DNA of 20,067 bases, from assembly GCA_026394695.1 (NCBI GenBank), contig JAPKXT010000125.1, positions 1 to 20,067 of the forward strand. Reading direction: 5' to 3'. The position numbers and the translations under genes are program-made. This DNA comes from Methanoregula sp. GTDB taxonomy: Archaea; Halobacteriota; Methanomicrobia; Methanomicrobiales; Methanospirillaceae. This document shows, one piece after another, positions 1-8,242 of the stretch. Under the pieces are notes generated by a model. It made no database searches. It was given only the letters and a program-made list of their open reading frames with translations, and was not told where the DNA came from. Each line of letters starts with the position of its first letter. Within the stretch, counting starts at the first letter, position 1.

Positions 1-351
1 AACAAAGAGCTCGTTGAGAAAACAGCTTCTATCATTAAAGCAAAAAACACGGATTTTATCGTAAAATGCGGGTTTATGAATATGAATACGCCAACAATCA
101 GGGATTCTCTCGAAGAATTCCGGCGTGAGCCAATTGATGCGCTCGTCGTTGTCCCCCTGTTTCTTGCAAAGGGAGTTCACATAGAAAAAGATATCCCGGG
201 AGAGATCGGGCTTGCCGAAGGCATCAAGAAGGGAGTGTTTGCTCACAATGGCAAATCGATCCCTCTTCTTTATGCGGATCCCATCGGGAGTGACCCGCTG
301 CTTGCCGATTTGATGGTCAAGAACGCGACAAAAGCGCTCACCCTTCTGTAA
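1..351 (+). CDS. cfbA: Sirohydrochlorin nickelochelatase CfbA (CbiX-small type), 5' truncated by window edge
   Basis: The reading frame is open from base 1, so the start lies upstream of the window; 116 residues are visible. CfbA-type chelatases insert Ni2+ (or Co2+) into sirohydrochlorin, the first committed step to coenzyme F430. The segment FLAKGVHIEKDIP matches the conserved stretch of small CbiX-type chelatases in which a His binds the metal, and the C-terminal 'DPIGSDPLLADLM' also fits the family. These small chelatases are about 120-145 aa, so only a short N-terminus is missing. The stop is 7 nt before cfbE, and the next three genes are all F430 enzymes, which favours nickel chelation for F430 over a role in cobalamin. 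What is seen is the motif and the cluster; the metal choice is inferred. Confidence 0.88.
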   Translation, partial: NKELVEKTASIIKAKNTDFIVKCGFMNMNTPTIRDSLEEFRREPIDALVVVPLFLAKGVHIEKDIPGEIGLAEGIKKGVFAHNGKSIPLLYADPIGSDPLLADLMVKNATKALTLL

Positions 352-358
352 TCTTTTT

Positions 359-1579
359 ATGCACATCCTGGTACTGGACACTATCCACGGTGGAAAGGCA
401 ATCGGGGAAGCATTTGCAGCCCGGGGAGATCGTGTTGATTGTGTGGATGTTTACCGGGGAAAAAGCAGTACTGATGTGAAGACCGCCCTGGCAGGGAACT
501 ATGATCTGGTTGTTGCCCCTGTGCATCTCGATCCTGATCATCCTCTCCTGAAAGATTCAAAAACCCCGGTCATCTCCCACCATGAAGCGGTGCGCCAGTT
601 GCTCACCGGGAATATACCGGAACCCATGATCGAGATCACGGGGGCCAGGGGTAAGACAACAACAGCCCATGCTCTTGCCTCACTGATGGGAAGAAAAGGT
701 GTCCTTCACACATCAACCGGGACATACCTGTTCCCGGAAAAGAAATTGCTATACCAGTCCAGCATTACGCCGGGATCAGTACTCGCTGCTGCACGGATGG
801 CCCGCGATATCCAGGGCTGGCTGATCGTTGAAGAATCTCTCGGGATTACCTGCCTTGGGACTCTTGGGATTATTACTTCCAATGGGGATTATTTTTTTGC
901 TGCCGGCAAAAAGTCAGCCCTTATTTCAAAGGTTGTCTCGGCAAAGGACTGCGCATACCTTCTCCTTGCAGAAAATATTCACGCAGATCATGCCGGACGT
1001 GTGGTGCATCTTGAAGATGTTGCACGCTGTAAGGGCACAGAATGCACCCTCACCCTTGGTAAAAAAACATTCCGGTTCTCAAATCCCCTCCTCGCGCTTC
1101 CCGGGTACCATACATCGCTCTTGCTAGCCGCCGTCGCAGCAATGATGCTGGGAATCGACCCCTCCCCGTTGTCATCCTTCAGCGCAATACCCGGCAGGAT
1201 GTCATTATCGTATGAAAGGGGACTGCTGATTGTCGACAATGCAAACAGTGGCACCAACCTTGAAACAACACTTGAAGCGGCCCGGTATGCACGGGTTACT
1301 TCGGGAAAAGAAGAGATTACCCTTGTCATCGGTCAGGAAGAAGGTGACGGAGCAGTCTGCGAAGGGTTTGCTCCCGACCAGATCCGGGCAGCCATTGACC
1401 AGATCCATCCTGTGCATGTTATCCGGGTAGGAACAATTCCGGTACCGGGAACTTTGGAGCACACGATGCCTGAACCGCTCATATCAGCGTATTTTGCAAC
1501 ACTCAAAGAAGCCTATGATACAGCTTTACGTATGACCGGCACCGGATCCATGGTACTTGCCGTGAAAACCTGGAGATAA
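359..1579 (+). CDS. cfbE: Coenzyme F430 synthetase CfbE (MurF-like ligase)
   Basis: 406 aa. CfbE is the Mur-ligase-like enzyme that uses ATP to activate a side-chain carboxylate of 15,17(3)-seco-F430-17(3)-acid and close the last carbocyclic ring of F430. The ATP-binding loop ITGARGKTTT is at residues 93-102. A Mur-ligase-like 'DNANSGTN' segment lies near residue 295. The N-terminal 80 residues form a small alpha/beta domain, unlike true MurF, and no peptidoglycan substrate would be expected in an archaeon. The start ATG is 7 nt after the cfbA stop with no strong Shine-Dalgarno sequence, consistent with translation within one message. The gap to cfbD is 10 nt. Assignment rests on the P-loop, the Mur-like motif and the F430 cluster. 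Confidence 0.88.
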   Translation: MHILVLDTIHGGKAIGEAFAARGDRVDCVDVYRGKSSTDVKTALAGNYDLVVAPVHLDPDHPLLKDSKTPVISHHEAVRQLLTGNIPEPMIEITGARGKTTTAHALASLMGRKGVLHTSTGTYLFPEKKLLYQSSITPGSVLAAARMARDIQGWLIVEESLGITCLGTLGIITSNGDYFFAAGKKSALISKVVSAKDCAYLLLAENIHADHAGRVVHLEDVARCKGTECTLTLGKKTFRFSNPLLALPGYHTSLLLAAVAAMMLGIDPSPLSSFSAIPGRMSLSYERGLLIVDNANSGTNLETTLEAARYARVTSGKEEITLVIGQEEGDGAVCEGFAPDQIRAAIDQIHPVHVIRVGTIPVPGTLEHTMPEPLISAYFATLKEAYDTALRMTGTGSMVLAVKTWR

Positions 1580-1589
1580 CTGATTTACG

Positions 1590-2654
1590 ATGAAATACAT
1601 GCACCCGCGCCCCAGTTCGATTGTTGCTGCGCTCTACACAGCACGTGATCTCAAAGTTGATGTTGCAATCCTCCACGGTCCTTCCGGCTGTTCGTTCAAA
1701 CACGCCCGGCTGCTGGAAGAAGATGGTATGCGGGTACTCACCACCTCACTGGCGGACAACGAGTTCATCTTCGGTGGCCAGAAACCGCTCGAAGATGTCC
1801 TGCGGTATGCCGAAGACCATTTCTCTCCAAAAAGGATGGCGGTAATCGGAACCTGTGTTGCCATGATCATCGGCGAAGATCTCCGGTCAGCGATTGATGG
1901 TGCAGGGGTAACCACCCCCACAATCGCCGTCGATATCCATGCAGGATACCTGGAAAACATTGCCGGAGTTCTTGCAACACTGGCAGCAGCGTGCGAAGCT
2001 GGCTGGATCACAAACGATGAATTCACCCGCCAGCAGTTCCTGATGGAGAAGGCAAATGAAGTGGAACGGGTGAGAGGTGCTGCGAGCCAGCCCTATATTG
2101 AACCATCCCGGGGGGACCTCAAACATGTTGCAGCGCAGCGCCTGCTGGAACTCGCACGGAGTGGGAAAAAAGGTGTCGCAATTCTGAATGCGAAGAAGGA
2201 GACTGCGTATATGTTCGCAGACGAGCTTATCGCTCTTCATGATGTGTGCCCGGATGCAGATATCACGTATATTGCCAATCTCGATCAGCGCGGACTGCCC
2301 AAGACCCGGCTGGATGCCTCACGGATTTACGGTGAGATGAAGAGCCGTGGCGTTACGATTGAAATTATCGGTGCGCTCGACGAATACGGGGCAAATGGTG
2401 ATCTGCTTGGCAGAAGGTTACAGAAAATTCGGCCTGATTTTGCCCTGATCGCTGGTGTCCCTCATGCAATACCCCCGGAATACACGCAGGGGATCGAATG
2501 TTTCTCGGTGACAAACGGTCCCCGTCAGGTAGAGCCGCTCCGGGTTATCGGGCACCAGCACGTTATCGTCGAGATTGACCTCCACCCAAAGACGCTGGGA
2601 GTCCGGGAGATTGTCGGGAGTGAATTCGGGGCTGTTATCAGGAGTCTTGCATGA
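1590..2654 (+). CDS. cfbD: Ni-sirohydrochlorin a,c-diamide reductive cyclase subunit CfbD (NifD-like)
   Basis: 354 aa. CfbD is the nitrogenase NifD-like component which, with the NifH-like reductase CfbC, performs the six-electron reduction and lactam ring formation that yields seco-F430. Visible motifs are HGPSGCSF at residues 29-36 and VIGTCVAMIIGEDL at about 85-98. Cys34 and Cys89 stand where NifD/BchN relatives carry cluster-ligating cysteines. The length is short, as for CfbD, which works without the larger NifD/NifK pair. The stop overlaps the cfbB start by 4 nt (ATGA), indicating translational coupling. Its partner cfbC is not in this window and may lie upstream of base 1 or elsewhere. 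Confidence 0.88.
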   Translation: MKYMHPRPSSIVAALYTARDLKVDVAILHGPSGCSFKHARLLEEDGMRVLTTSLADNEFIFGGQKPLEDVLRYAEDHFSPKRMAVIGTCVAMIIGEDLRSAIDGAGVTTPTIAVDIHAGYLENIAGVLATLAAACEAGWITNDEFTRQQFLMEKANEVERVRGAASQPYIEPSRGDLKHVAAQRLLELARSGKKGVAILNAKKETAYMFADELIALHDVCPDADITYIANLDQRGLPKTRLDASRIYGEMKSRGVTIEIIGALDEYGANGDLLGRRLQKIRPDFALIAGVPHAIPPEYTQGIECFSVTNGPRQVEPLRVIGHQHVIVEIDLHPKTLGVREIVGSEFGAVIRSLA

Positions 2655-4027
2655 AACAGATCATGATCACCGGAGATCGTTCCGGCAGTGGTAAGACAAG
2701 CATCACCCTTGCCCTTGCTGCACTTCTTTCAAAAGATCACCAGGTGCAGACGTTTAAAGTGGGGATGGACTATATTGATCCCTCCTACCTGTCCGCAGTC
2801 TCCTTACGCCCGTGCCGGAACCTCGACAGTTACACGCTTTCCGGTGATCAGATCCGTGAAATTTTTCAGCACGGCTGTCGCGGCGCTGATATCGCGCTTG
2901 TGGAGGGAGTCCGCGGGTTGTACGAGGGTGCCGAGGCACTTACTGATACCGGCAGCACCGCTTCTGTTGCAAAGATACTCGATATTCCGGTAGTGCTTGT
3001 TGTATCCGCTCAAAGTATCACCCGGAGTGCTGCGGCTCTTGTACAAGGGTTCCAGGCATTCGATAAGGATGTGAATATCGCCGGGGTCATTCTGAACAAT
3101 GTAAAAGGCGGTTCGCACAAGGAAAAGGCGCTGACGGCAATTGAACACTATTGTGATATTCCGGTGATTGGTGCTGTCCCCCGCATGGAAGAGATGCAGC
3201 TTGCCATGCGGCATCTCGGGCTCGTGCCCTACCGCGAAGGATCCGGGTGCGGTGACTTTGATGCACGTATCTCGACTATCACAAAAATGATTGAACAGTA
3301 TGTGGACCTTGAGCAGTTCCAGAATCTCATGACCGAAATTGTACCGCCTCCACGCCAGAAAACACTCTTTGATGTCACGGTGGGCCGGGACGTCAGGATT
3401 GGCGTAGCGCTCGACGAGGCTTTCAACTTTTATTATGCCGATCTTTTTGATGTTCTTCATACGGCCGGGGCAGAGTATGTTCCGTTCAGTCCTGTGCATG
3501 ACCGGCTCCCGGATGCCGACGGGTACATTATCGGAGGAGGTTATCCGGAATTTTTTGTTAAGGAACTGGAAGCAAACGATCCCATGCGTGAAGCTATCTC
3601 CGAGATTTCCCGCAACGGTTCTCCCATCTATGCAGAGTGCGGCGGGCTCATGTATCTCACTGATCGCATGACCCTGAAAAAAGGCTGGCAGGATACCCCA
3701 AAAGAAACGAGTTATGAAATGTGCGGGGTTTTTTCCGGTGAGACACGGATGCCGGCAAAAAGGGTAGTCAGTTATGTCGAGGGTACGAGCTCAGGCGAGT
3801 CTCCTCTGGGTGCTGCAGCATTCCGGGGTCATGAATTCCATTATTCTGATGTGCTGCTATCTCAAAAAACACGCTATGCGTACCAGCTCAGCCGTGGTAT
3901 TGGTATTCACGAAAACCTTGACGGTGCGGTGACCAACAATACGCTGGGGAGTTATACCCACCTGCACCCGGTGGCTAGTCTTGGGATGTTCCGGCATTAT
4001 GTTGGACTGTGCCGGAAAAAACGCTGA
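2651..4027 (+). CDS. cfbB: Ni-sirohydrochlorin a,c-diamide synthase CfbB (CbiA/CobB family)
   Basis: 458 aa, a normal length for CbiA-type amidotransferases. It amidates the a and c acetate side chains of Ni-sirohydrochlorin using ATP and glutamine. The N-terminal dethiobiotin-synthetase-like ATPase domain carries the P-loop GDRSGSGKTS (residues 8-17). The C-terminal type-I glutamine amidotransferase domain shows GGGYPEFF, AECGGLMYL with the presumed nucleophile Cys330, and SYTHLHPVAS with the conserved late His. A CbiA/cobyrinate a,c-diamide synthase is the alternative, but linkage to cfbA, cfbE and cfbD makes CfbB the better reading. The start is fixed by the 4-nt overlap with cfbD. No strong terminator hairpin follows; only a weak T-rich stretch is seen. 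Confidence 0.88.
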   Translation: MKQIMITGDRSGSGKTSITLALAALLSKDHQVQTFKVGMDYIDPSYLSAVSLRPCRNLDSYTLSGDQIREIFQHGCRGADIALVEGVRGLYEGAEALTDTGSTASVAKILDIPVVLVVSAQSITRSAAALVQGFQAFDKDVNIAGVILNNVKGGSHKEKALTAIEHYCDIPVIGAVPRMEEMQLAMRHLGLVPYREGSGCGDFDARISTITKMIEQYVDLEQFQNLMTEIVPPPRQKTLFDVTVGRDVRIGVALDEAFNFYYADLFDVLHTAGAEYVPFSPVHDRLPDADGYIIGGGYPEFFVKELEANDPMREAISEISRNGSPIYAECGGLMYLTDRMTLKKGWQDTPKETSYEMCGVFSGETRMPAKRVVSYVEGTSSGESPLGAAAFRGHEFHYSDVLLSQKTRYAYQLSRGIGIHENLDGAVTNNTLGSYTHLHPVASLGMFRHYVGLCRKKR

Positions 4028-4063
4028 TACTATCCTGTGCCGTTTTCTCTAAAAAAATTTCCT

Positions 4064-4073
4064 TTAAAAAATC
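4064..4073 (+). promoter_or_regulatory. Possible TATA element before ilvE
   Basis: An A/T-rich TTTAAAAAAT lies between cfbB and the ilvE start, inside an otherwise balanced sequence. An archaeal TATA box here would put the transcription start near 4095-4100 and leave a leader of about 80 nt before the ATG at 4178. The placement is an inference from composition only. Confidence 0.25.
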
Positions 4074-4177
4074 ACCGGAAATCTGGCTGGTATCAATACT
4101 TTTTTTTGACGGGATTTATGATGACGATATCTGATTCAAAGAAAAAACTACAAAACCCAGTACATCCCACGAACACT

Positions 4178-5050
4178 ATGATCATTTACATTGATGGGAA
4201 GTACCTTCCGGACGACCAGGCAAAAATCTCGGTTTTTGATCATGGTTTTCTCTATGGTGACGGTGTGTTTGAGGGCATTCGTGCCTACAATGGTAAAATT
4301 TTCCGGTTAAAAGAACATCTTGACCGGTTATATGATTCAGCAAAAACAATCGACCTGCAACCTCCTTTCTCCAAGGAGGAGTTGACCGAAGTAATCTGCG
4401 AAGTGCTTCGTAAGAATAAACTAACCAACGCTTATATCAGGCCTATCATCAGCCGTGGAGTGGGTGATCTCGGACTGGATCCGCGCAAGTGCCCGAAACC
4501 TTCTGTTATTGTGATTGCTACAAGCTGGGGTGCGATGTACGGCGACCTGTATGATAAGGGACTCAGGGCAGTGACGGTCTCGGTGAGAAGAAATCCCGCT
4601 GAGGCACTCCCGCCGAATGTAAAGAGCCTGAATTACCTCAACAATATCCTTGCAAAGATCGAGGCGAACTACAAGGGTGGCGATGAGGCGATCTTCTTTG
4701 ATACGAATGGTTACATCTCGGAAGGTTCGGGTGACAACCTCTACGTTGTGAAGAATGGCGAGATTATCACTCCCCCGACCCTCAATAACCTCCGGGGCAT
4801 CACACGCATGGTCCTGCTTGAACTGGCAAAATCCCTCGGCATCACGGTAAAAGAGCAGAATATCGGGTACTTCGATATCTATACCGCAGATGAGATGATC
4901 TGCACCGGCACTGCAGCCGAAGTCGCACCGATCACCTGGGTTGACGGGCGCACGATCGGGACCGGTAAACCCGGGCCGGTCACCCGGCAGCTGATGGCCG
5001 CGTTCAAGACGGTGACCGAGACAGAGGGTCACTCCATCAATAAAAAATGA
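4178..5050 (+). CDS. ilvE: Branched-chain amino acid aminotransferase IlvE (class IV PLP enzyme)
   Basis: 290 aa from the chosen ATG. It catalyses the reversible PLP-dependent transamination between branched-chain 2-oxo acids and Val, Leu and Ile with glutamate. The N-terminus MIIYIDGKYLPDDQAKISVF and the segment HGFLYGDGVFEGIRAY are typical of IlvE/DAAT class IV enzymes. The Schiff-base lysine is probably Lys149 in NVKSLNYLNN, and 'EGSGDNLY' and 'CTGTAAEV' contact PLP phosphate in relatives. The frame is open back to an ATG at 4037, but the extra 47 residues are basic and unlike the family, and the homologous N-terminus begins at 4178. It follows the cfb genes by about 150 nt and probably has its own promoter. 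The subgroup call (IlvE rather than D-amino-acid transaminase) is good but not certain. Confidence 0.92.
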   Translation: MIIYIDGKYLPDDQAKISVFDHGFLYGDGVFEGIRAYNGKIFRLKEHLDRLYDSAKTIDLQPPFSKEELTEVICEVLRKNKLTNAYIRPIISRGVGDLGLDPRKCPKPSVIVIATSWGAMYGDLYDKGLRAVTVSVRRNPAEALPPNVKSLNYLNNILAKIEANYKGGDEAIFFDTNGYISEGSGDNLYVVKNGEIITPPTLNNLRGITRMVLLELAKSLGITVKEQNIGYFDIYTADEMICTGTAAEVAPITWVDGRTIGTGKPGPVTRQLMAAFKTVTETEGHSINKK

Positions 5051-5105
5051 TCACAAAAATCGTATCCGGAACTACTCTTATCCCCTCCCTGTTTTTTTCC
5101 GGTTC

Positions 5106-5120
5106 CATAATCTATTTATG
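5106..5120 (+). promoter_or_regulatory. Probable promoter TATA element of tRNA-Glu
   Basis: The A/T-rich ATAATCTATTTATGA lies about 35-45 nt before the mature 5' end of the tRNA at 5153. This suits a TATA box with a short 5' leader removed by RNase P. It is called by position and composition only. Confidence 0.4.
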
Positions 5121-5152
5121 AGGTGCCGTGAAATTAGATAAAGCAACAACGC

Positions 5153-5227
5153 GCTGCTATAGTGTAGTCCGGCCAATCATGCGGGCCTTTCACGCCCGCG
5201 ACTGGGGTTCGAATCCCCATAGCAGCA
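5153..5227 (+). tRNA. tRNA-Glu (anticodon UUC)
   Basis: A 75-nt cloverleaf can be folded by hand. The acceptor arms GCTGCTA (5153-5159) and TAGCAGC (5220-5226) pair perfectly and A5227 is the discriminator. The anticodon stem CGGGC/GCCCG encloses the loop CTTTCAC, giving anticodon TTC. The T arm is TGGGG-TTCGAAT-CCCCA. The D-arm sequence GTGTAGTCCGGCCAATCAT is the usual archaeal tRNA-Glu form. CCA is not encoded, since AAT follows the discriminator. The gene is convergent with, and overlapped by, the truncated histidine kinase gene, whose stop codon lies inside the tRNA at 5177-5179. The kinase-derived sequence starts within about 3 nt of the discriminator base. Confidence 0.95.
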
Positions 5228-7834
5228 AATGTCTTTTGGTATCCCGATCCCCGTGTCCCTGATGGAGAGCACAAGGGTATCGGCTTCCCGGCATCCTGCA
5301 ATGGTAATCTCCCCGGGGGTCCCTTTGGGAAACGCGTGCTTTATTGAGTTTGAAACGAGTTCGTTGATGATTAGGCTGATGGGGATTGCAGAGTCTATGG
5401 TAATCTGCAGGTCTTTCATTTCGACGTTCAACCGGATATGCTGAGGATCGACCTTATAGGACTTGAAAAGGCTCGTTCCCAGAAATGTGACGATTTCAGA
5501 CAGGTCTATTCTGGAGATGTCATCGGCATGGCACATTCTCTCATGGATATGTGCCATCGCCATGATGCGGTTCTTGAAATCCCCCATGGTATCCAAAAGA
5601 TGGGGGTCTTTGATATTCCGGGACTGGAGTCTGATGAGACTTAAAATAATCTGGAGGTTGTTCCTGACACGGTGATGAATTTCACGGAGGAGCAGGACTT
5701 TCTCATCAAGGGATGCTTTGATTTTATCCTCGGCATGTTTCTGTTCGGTGATGTCCCTTACCGTTGCCTGCAGGATCTTCTTCTCCTTCCATTCGAACCG
5801 CGTCAGGAGGACTGTTGCCGGAAACTCCTCGCCATTCAGGCGTTTATGGGTCCATTCGAAGTAATGGAACCCTTCCTGGACCGCCTTTTCAATCATTTCC
5901 TTTGCCTTCTCACCGGAAGGTCGTCCATCCGGCTGGCATTCCGGTGATAGTTCCCACGGTGCTGCTGATGTAAATTCGGCCTCGTCTTTTGCGCGGAACA
6001 TTGTAATGGTGGCGGGATTACCTGATGTAAACCGCCAGTCCGGCGGTTCCAGTGTCATGATGGCGTCCCGCGAAGACTCAAACAACATGCGCCCGTGCCA
6101 GAATGTCTTCGCGGAGGTGACCTCTATTGGTACCCTCTTCCTGTCCTTGCTGATGATAGTGGTCTCATACTGGGGAGGAACAGGATCCCCCAGGAGTATT
6201 TTTCTTAATCTTTCTGTAACCTTCTCTAATTCACCGGGGGCCGCCAAATCCTTGATGCTGGTCTTTAGCAATTCGGCAATACTGTAACCTGTTATTTCAC
6301 TTGCCCGTCTGTTAGCGTACGAATGGGCTCCCCCGATCACGGCTACGAGGATCCCATCATTGGCGTTCTCGGCTAGTGCTCTAAAGGTCTCCTCGCTCTG
6401 CCGCAACGCCTCTTCCGCCCGCTTGCGCTCGGTAATGTCGCGGGAAATTCCACGGTAGCCACGCAACCTGCCATCAATGTCGAAAAAAGGGACACCGCTG
6501 GTCTCCAGCACAACAATTCGGCCGGTGTTGTCCAAGCTGTTGGTTTCCATTCCTTTGAAAGAGCTCGGAGACTCCGACAATGTACGGAACATCTTAATAC
6601 CATGCTTTCTATCTTCGGGTATCATAAGGTCGAACGGCGATCTCCCCCTCATATCCTCCGGCTTGTATCCCCAGAGTTCATTGATTTGTGGGCTGCAATA
6701 GGTGTAAACACCGTTGGCGTCCATTTCCCAGACAAAGTCACTTGTGGTTTCTGTCAGTGCCTGGAATCGTTGCTGGCTTTCTCGCAGTGCCTCCTCTGCG
6801 CGCTTGCGTTCGGTTACATCGGTAAAAAAGCCGATATTGCATTTTTTCCCATCAATGATCTGCGGGAAACCGCTGATATCTGCATAAAGGATCGATCCAT
6901 CTTTCCTCAGGCATGGGATGCTATCTGAAAAATGTTTATTCCCCTGCATGATGGAGCCAAATTCTTTCACGATATAATTCAGCTCTTTTTCCGGATGGAT
7001 ATCGCCAATCCTCATTGAGGTCAATTCTTTTTCCGTGTATCCGAGCATTCTGCATATCGCGGGATTTGCCAGCAGGAATTTTCTTGTATCTACATCAGCC
7101 ACCAGAATTCCCTCGACAGCATTCTGGAAAAGGTTCCGGAACTGTTCTTCGCTCTCCCGCAACACCTCTTCTTTTGCCTTACGGTCCTTGATATTTTTGA
7201 TCCACCTGTCCAGGGTAATCTCCGACCGGTTGGGTTTGAGAATATCCTCAGGAGGAGTATAGTAAAAATTATCATAGAGATTTGCACTGATAAACGCGAA
7301 CGGGTGCGTTATGAGAATATTCAACAGGATCCCGGCATCGAACCGGCGCCGGTCATACTGGCAGATGGCAAGGCACCTGCTGCCCGGGAAAAAGTTGTTG
7401 AGTTTGCTCTCATACTCAATCAGCCGTTCGGAGCCCGGTAAGCCCCGAATCGCCCATGACATCTCACCCGTAAACCTGAGTGCACAGTACCCTTCATCAA
7501 GTGCTTTTTGGGTTTCAGATGTGAGGAGGACAATCATCCTGTCGGGGTCGAAAATTCCGCGCTTCAGATATGTATCAGTACTCGTAAGGATGCTGAACTG
7601 TCCTTTTTTCTGGTAATGTTCAATGTCAACATCGTCAGTTTTCAGATAGTTGATAATGGTTTGAGGGTCTCTGGCATCGACAATATAGACTACTTTCTCG
7701 TTCTGTTCGAGACCCTTTCGGAGAAACGGTGTGATAATATTCCGGTGCTCTTCGTCAGTATCATAGATACAGCAGAGATGGTCACCGGGTATCAGATCTG
7801 CAATTGAACGTATGGGAAATTGAACTTGCAGCAT
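5177..7834 (-). CDS. MEDS/multi-PAS HisKA_2 sensor histidine kinase, C-terminally truncated at the tRNA
   Basis: About 885 aa from the ATG at 7834, chosen because a GGGGTG ribosome-binding-like sequence precedes it; the frame also has an ATG at 7882. Residue numbers count from that longer form. Order: MEDS (DcmR-type sensory) domain about 24-200; PAS domains starting near 245, 370 and 495; a fourth PAS from about 599; the HisKA_2 H-box LREIHHRVRNNLQ at 732-744 with His736/737; then an HATPase with N-box NELVSNSIKHAF and G1 box DTGIGIPKD ending at 884. The last 17 residues (ICCYGDSNPSRGRERPA) are antisense tRNA-Glu. The downstream G2 region found in the kinase at 19158-20067 is missing, so ATP binding is probably impaired. 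The third PAS lacks its C-terminal part and joins directly to the fourth. It is probably a decaying gene, although the sensor domains remain open. Confidence 0.85.
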   Translation of the reverse strand: MLQVQFPIRSIADLIPGDHLCCIYDTDEEHRNIITPFLRKGLEQNEKVVYIVDARDPQTIINYLKTDDVDIEHYQKKGQFSILTSTDTYLKRGIFDPDRMIVLLTSETQKALDEGYCALRFTGEMSWAIRGLPGSERLIEYESKLNNFFPGSRCLAICQYDRRRFDAGILLNILITHPFAFISANLYDNFYYTPPEDILKPNRSEITLDRWIKNIKDRKAKEEVLRESEEQFRNLFQNAVEGILVADVDTRKFLLANPAICRMLGYTEKELTSMRIGDIHPEKELNYIVKEFGSIMQGNKHFSDSIPCLRKDGSILYADISGFPQIIDGKKCNIGFFTDVTERKRAEEALRESQQRFQALTETTSDFVWEMDANGVYTYCSPQINELWGYKPEDMRGRSPFDLMIPEDRKHGIKMFRTLSESPSSFKGMETNSLDNTGRIVVLETSGVPFFDIDGRLRGYRGISRDITERKRAEEALRQSEETFRALAENANDGILVAVIGGAHSYANRRASEITGYSIAELLKTSIKDLAAPGELEKVTERLRKILLGDPVPPQYETTIISKDRKRVPIEVTSAKTFWHGRMLFESSRDAIMTLEPPDWRFTSGNPATITMFRAKDEAEFTSAAPWELSPECQPDGRPSGEKAKEMIEKAVQEGFHYFEWTHKRLNGEEFPATVLLTRFEWKEKKILQATVRDITEQKHAEDKIKASLDEKVLLLREIHHRVRNNLQIILSLIRLQSRNIKDPHLLDTMGDFKNRIMAMAHIHERMCHADDISRIDLSEIVTFLGTSLFKSYKVDPQHIRLNVEMKDLQITIDSAIPISLIINELVSNSIKHAFPKGTPGEITIAGCREADTLVLSIRDTGIGIPKDICCYGDSNPSRGRERPA

Positions 7835-7882
7835 GGCAGCACCCCGAATATTTTTTCCGGATCGAGACGTGACTGAACGCAA

Positions 7883-8210
7883 ACGGTATTCAGTGATGGT
7901 TCCTGATAAAGTGCTCTATACCTGATATTTTTTGAGGTGACAAGAGATTGCTGGATGCAGGCTGAAATTGCATGTTTACTTTCAATAGTACTTGCTCACT
8001 CTGATTAATCCAAATATGATGACATGAGTCGTGCGTTTGTGAAACGATAATTCTTGTCATTTTGATTTTGTTGGAGTACACATGAAATAGTATCAAAGGT
8101 ATTGGATGAAAAAGTGAAGGATACCACACGTAATATCCCGTGCTGCCTGAAAATACCCTGCAAAAAAAGTTTGTTCGGTTCCTGTAAAGCATGTCCAATT
8201 CAAAACCGCT
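7883..8210. other. Intergenic stretch without a convincing gene
   Basis: About 330 nt separate the kinase start from the terminator of the zinc-ribbon gene. A 102-codon minus-strand frame (7890-8198) exists, but its protein has no recognisable family features and no good ribosome-binding site, so it is not called. Several A/T-rich runs on the minus strand (for example near 7925-7935) could serve as the kinase promoter, but none stands out. Confidence 0.5.
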
Positions 8211-8242
8211 AAAAAAATACCGGGTCCTGTGTTGCCCGGTAT
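8211..8242 (-). terminator. Hairpin plus T-run terminator after the zinc-ribbon membrane protein gene
   Basis: On the minus strand, immediately after the TAA stop, ATACCGGG (8242-8235) pairs perfectly with CCCGGTAT (8224-8217) across a 10-nt loop, followed by seven T residues (8217-8211). This has the form of an intrinsic terminator. In archaea the T-run alone may suffice, and the hairpin strengthens the call. Confidence 0.8.

Noticed and set aside
2804..3499. Long minus-strand frame (231 codons) opposite cfbB
   Set aside because: It lies wholly inside a clear CbiA-family gene, and its protein has no domain pattern, so it is a shadow frame.
4118..4140. ATGATGA followed by CTGA, resembling C and D boxes of an archaeal C/D guide RNA before ilvE
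   Set aside because: Only about 6 nt separate the boxes, no C'/D' pair follows, and no terminal stem is present; it is more likely chance in the leader or in an N-terminal extension.
4037..4177. Longer ilvE start giving 47 extra residues
   Set aside because: The extension is basic, unlike the enzyme family, and the family N-terminus begins precisely at the ATG at 4178.
7890..8198. 102-codon minus-strand frame between the kinase and the terminator
   Set aside because: No recognisable motif, irregular composition and no good ribosome-binding site; it lies where a promoter region is expected.
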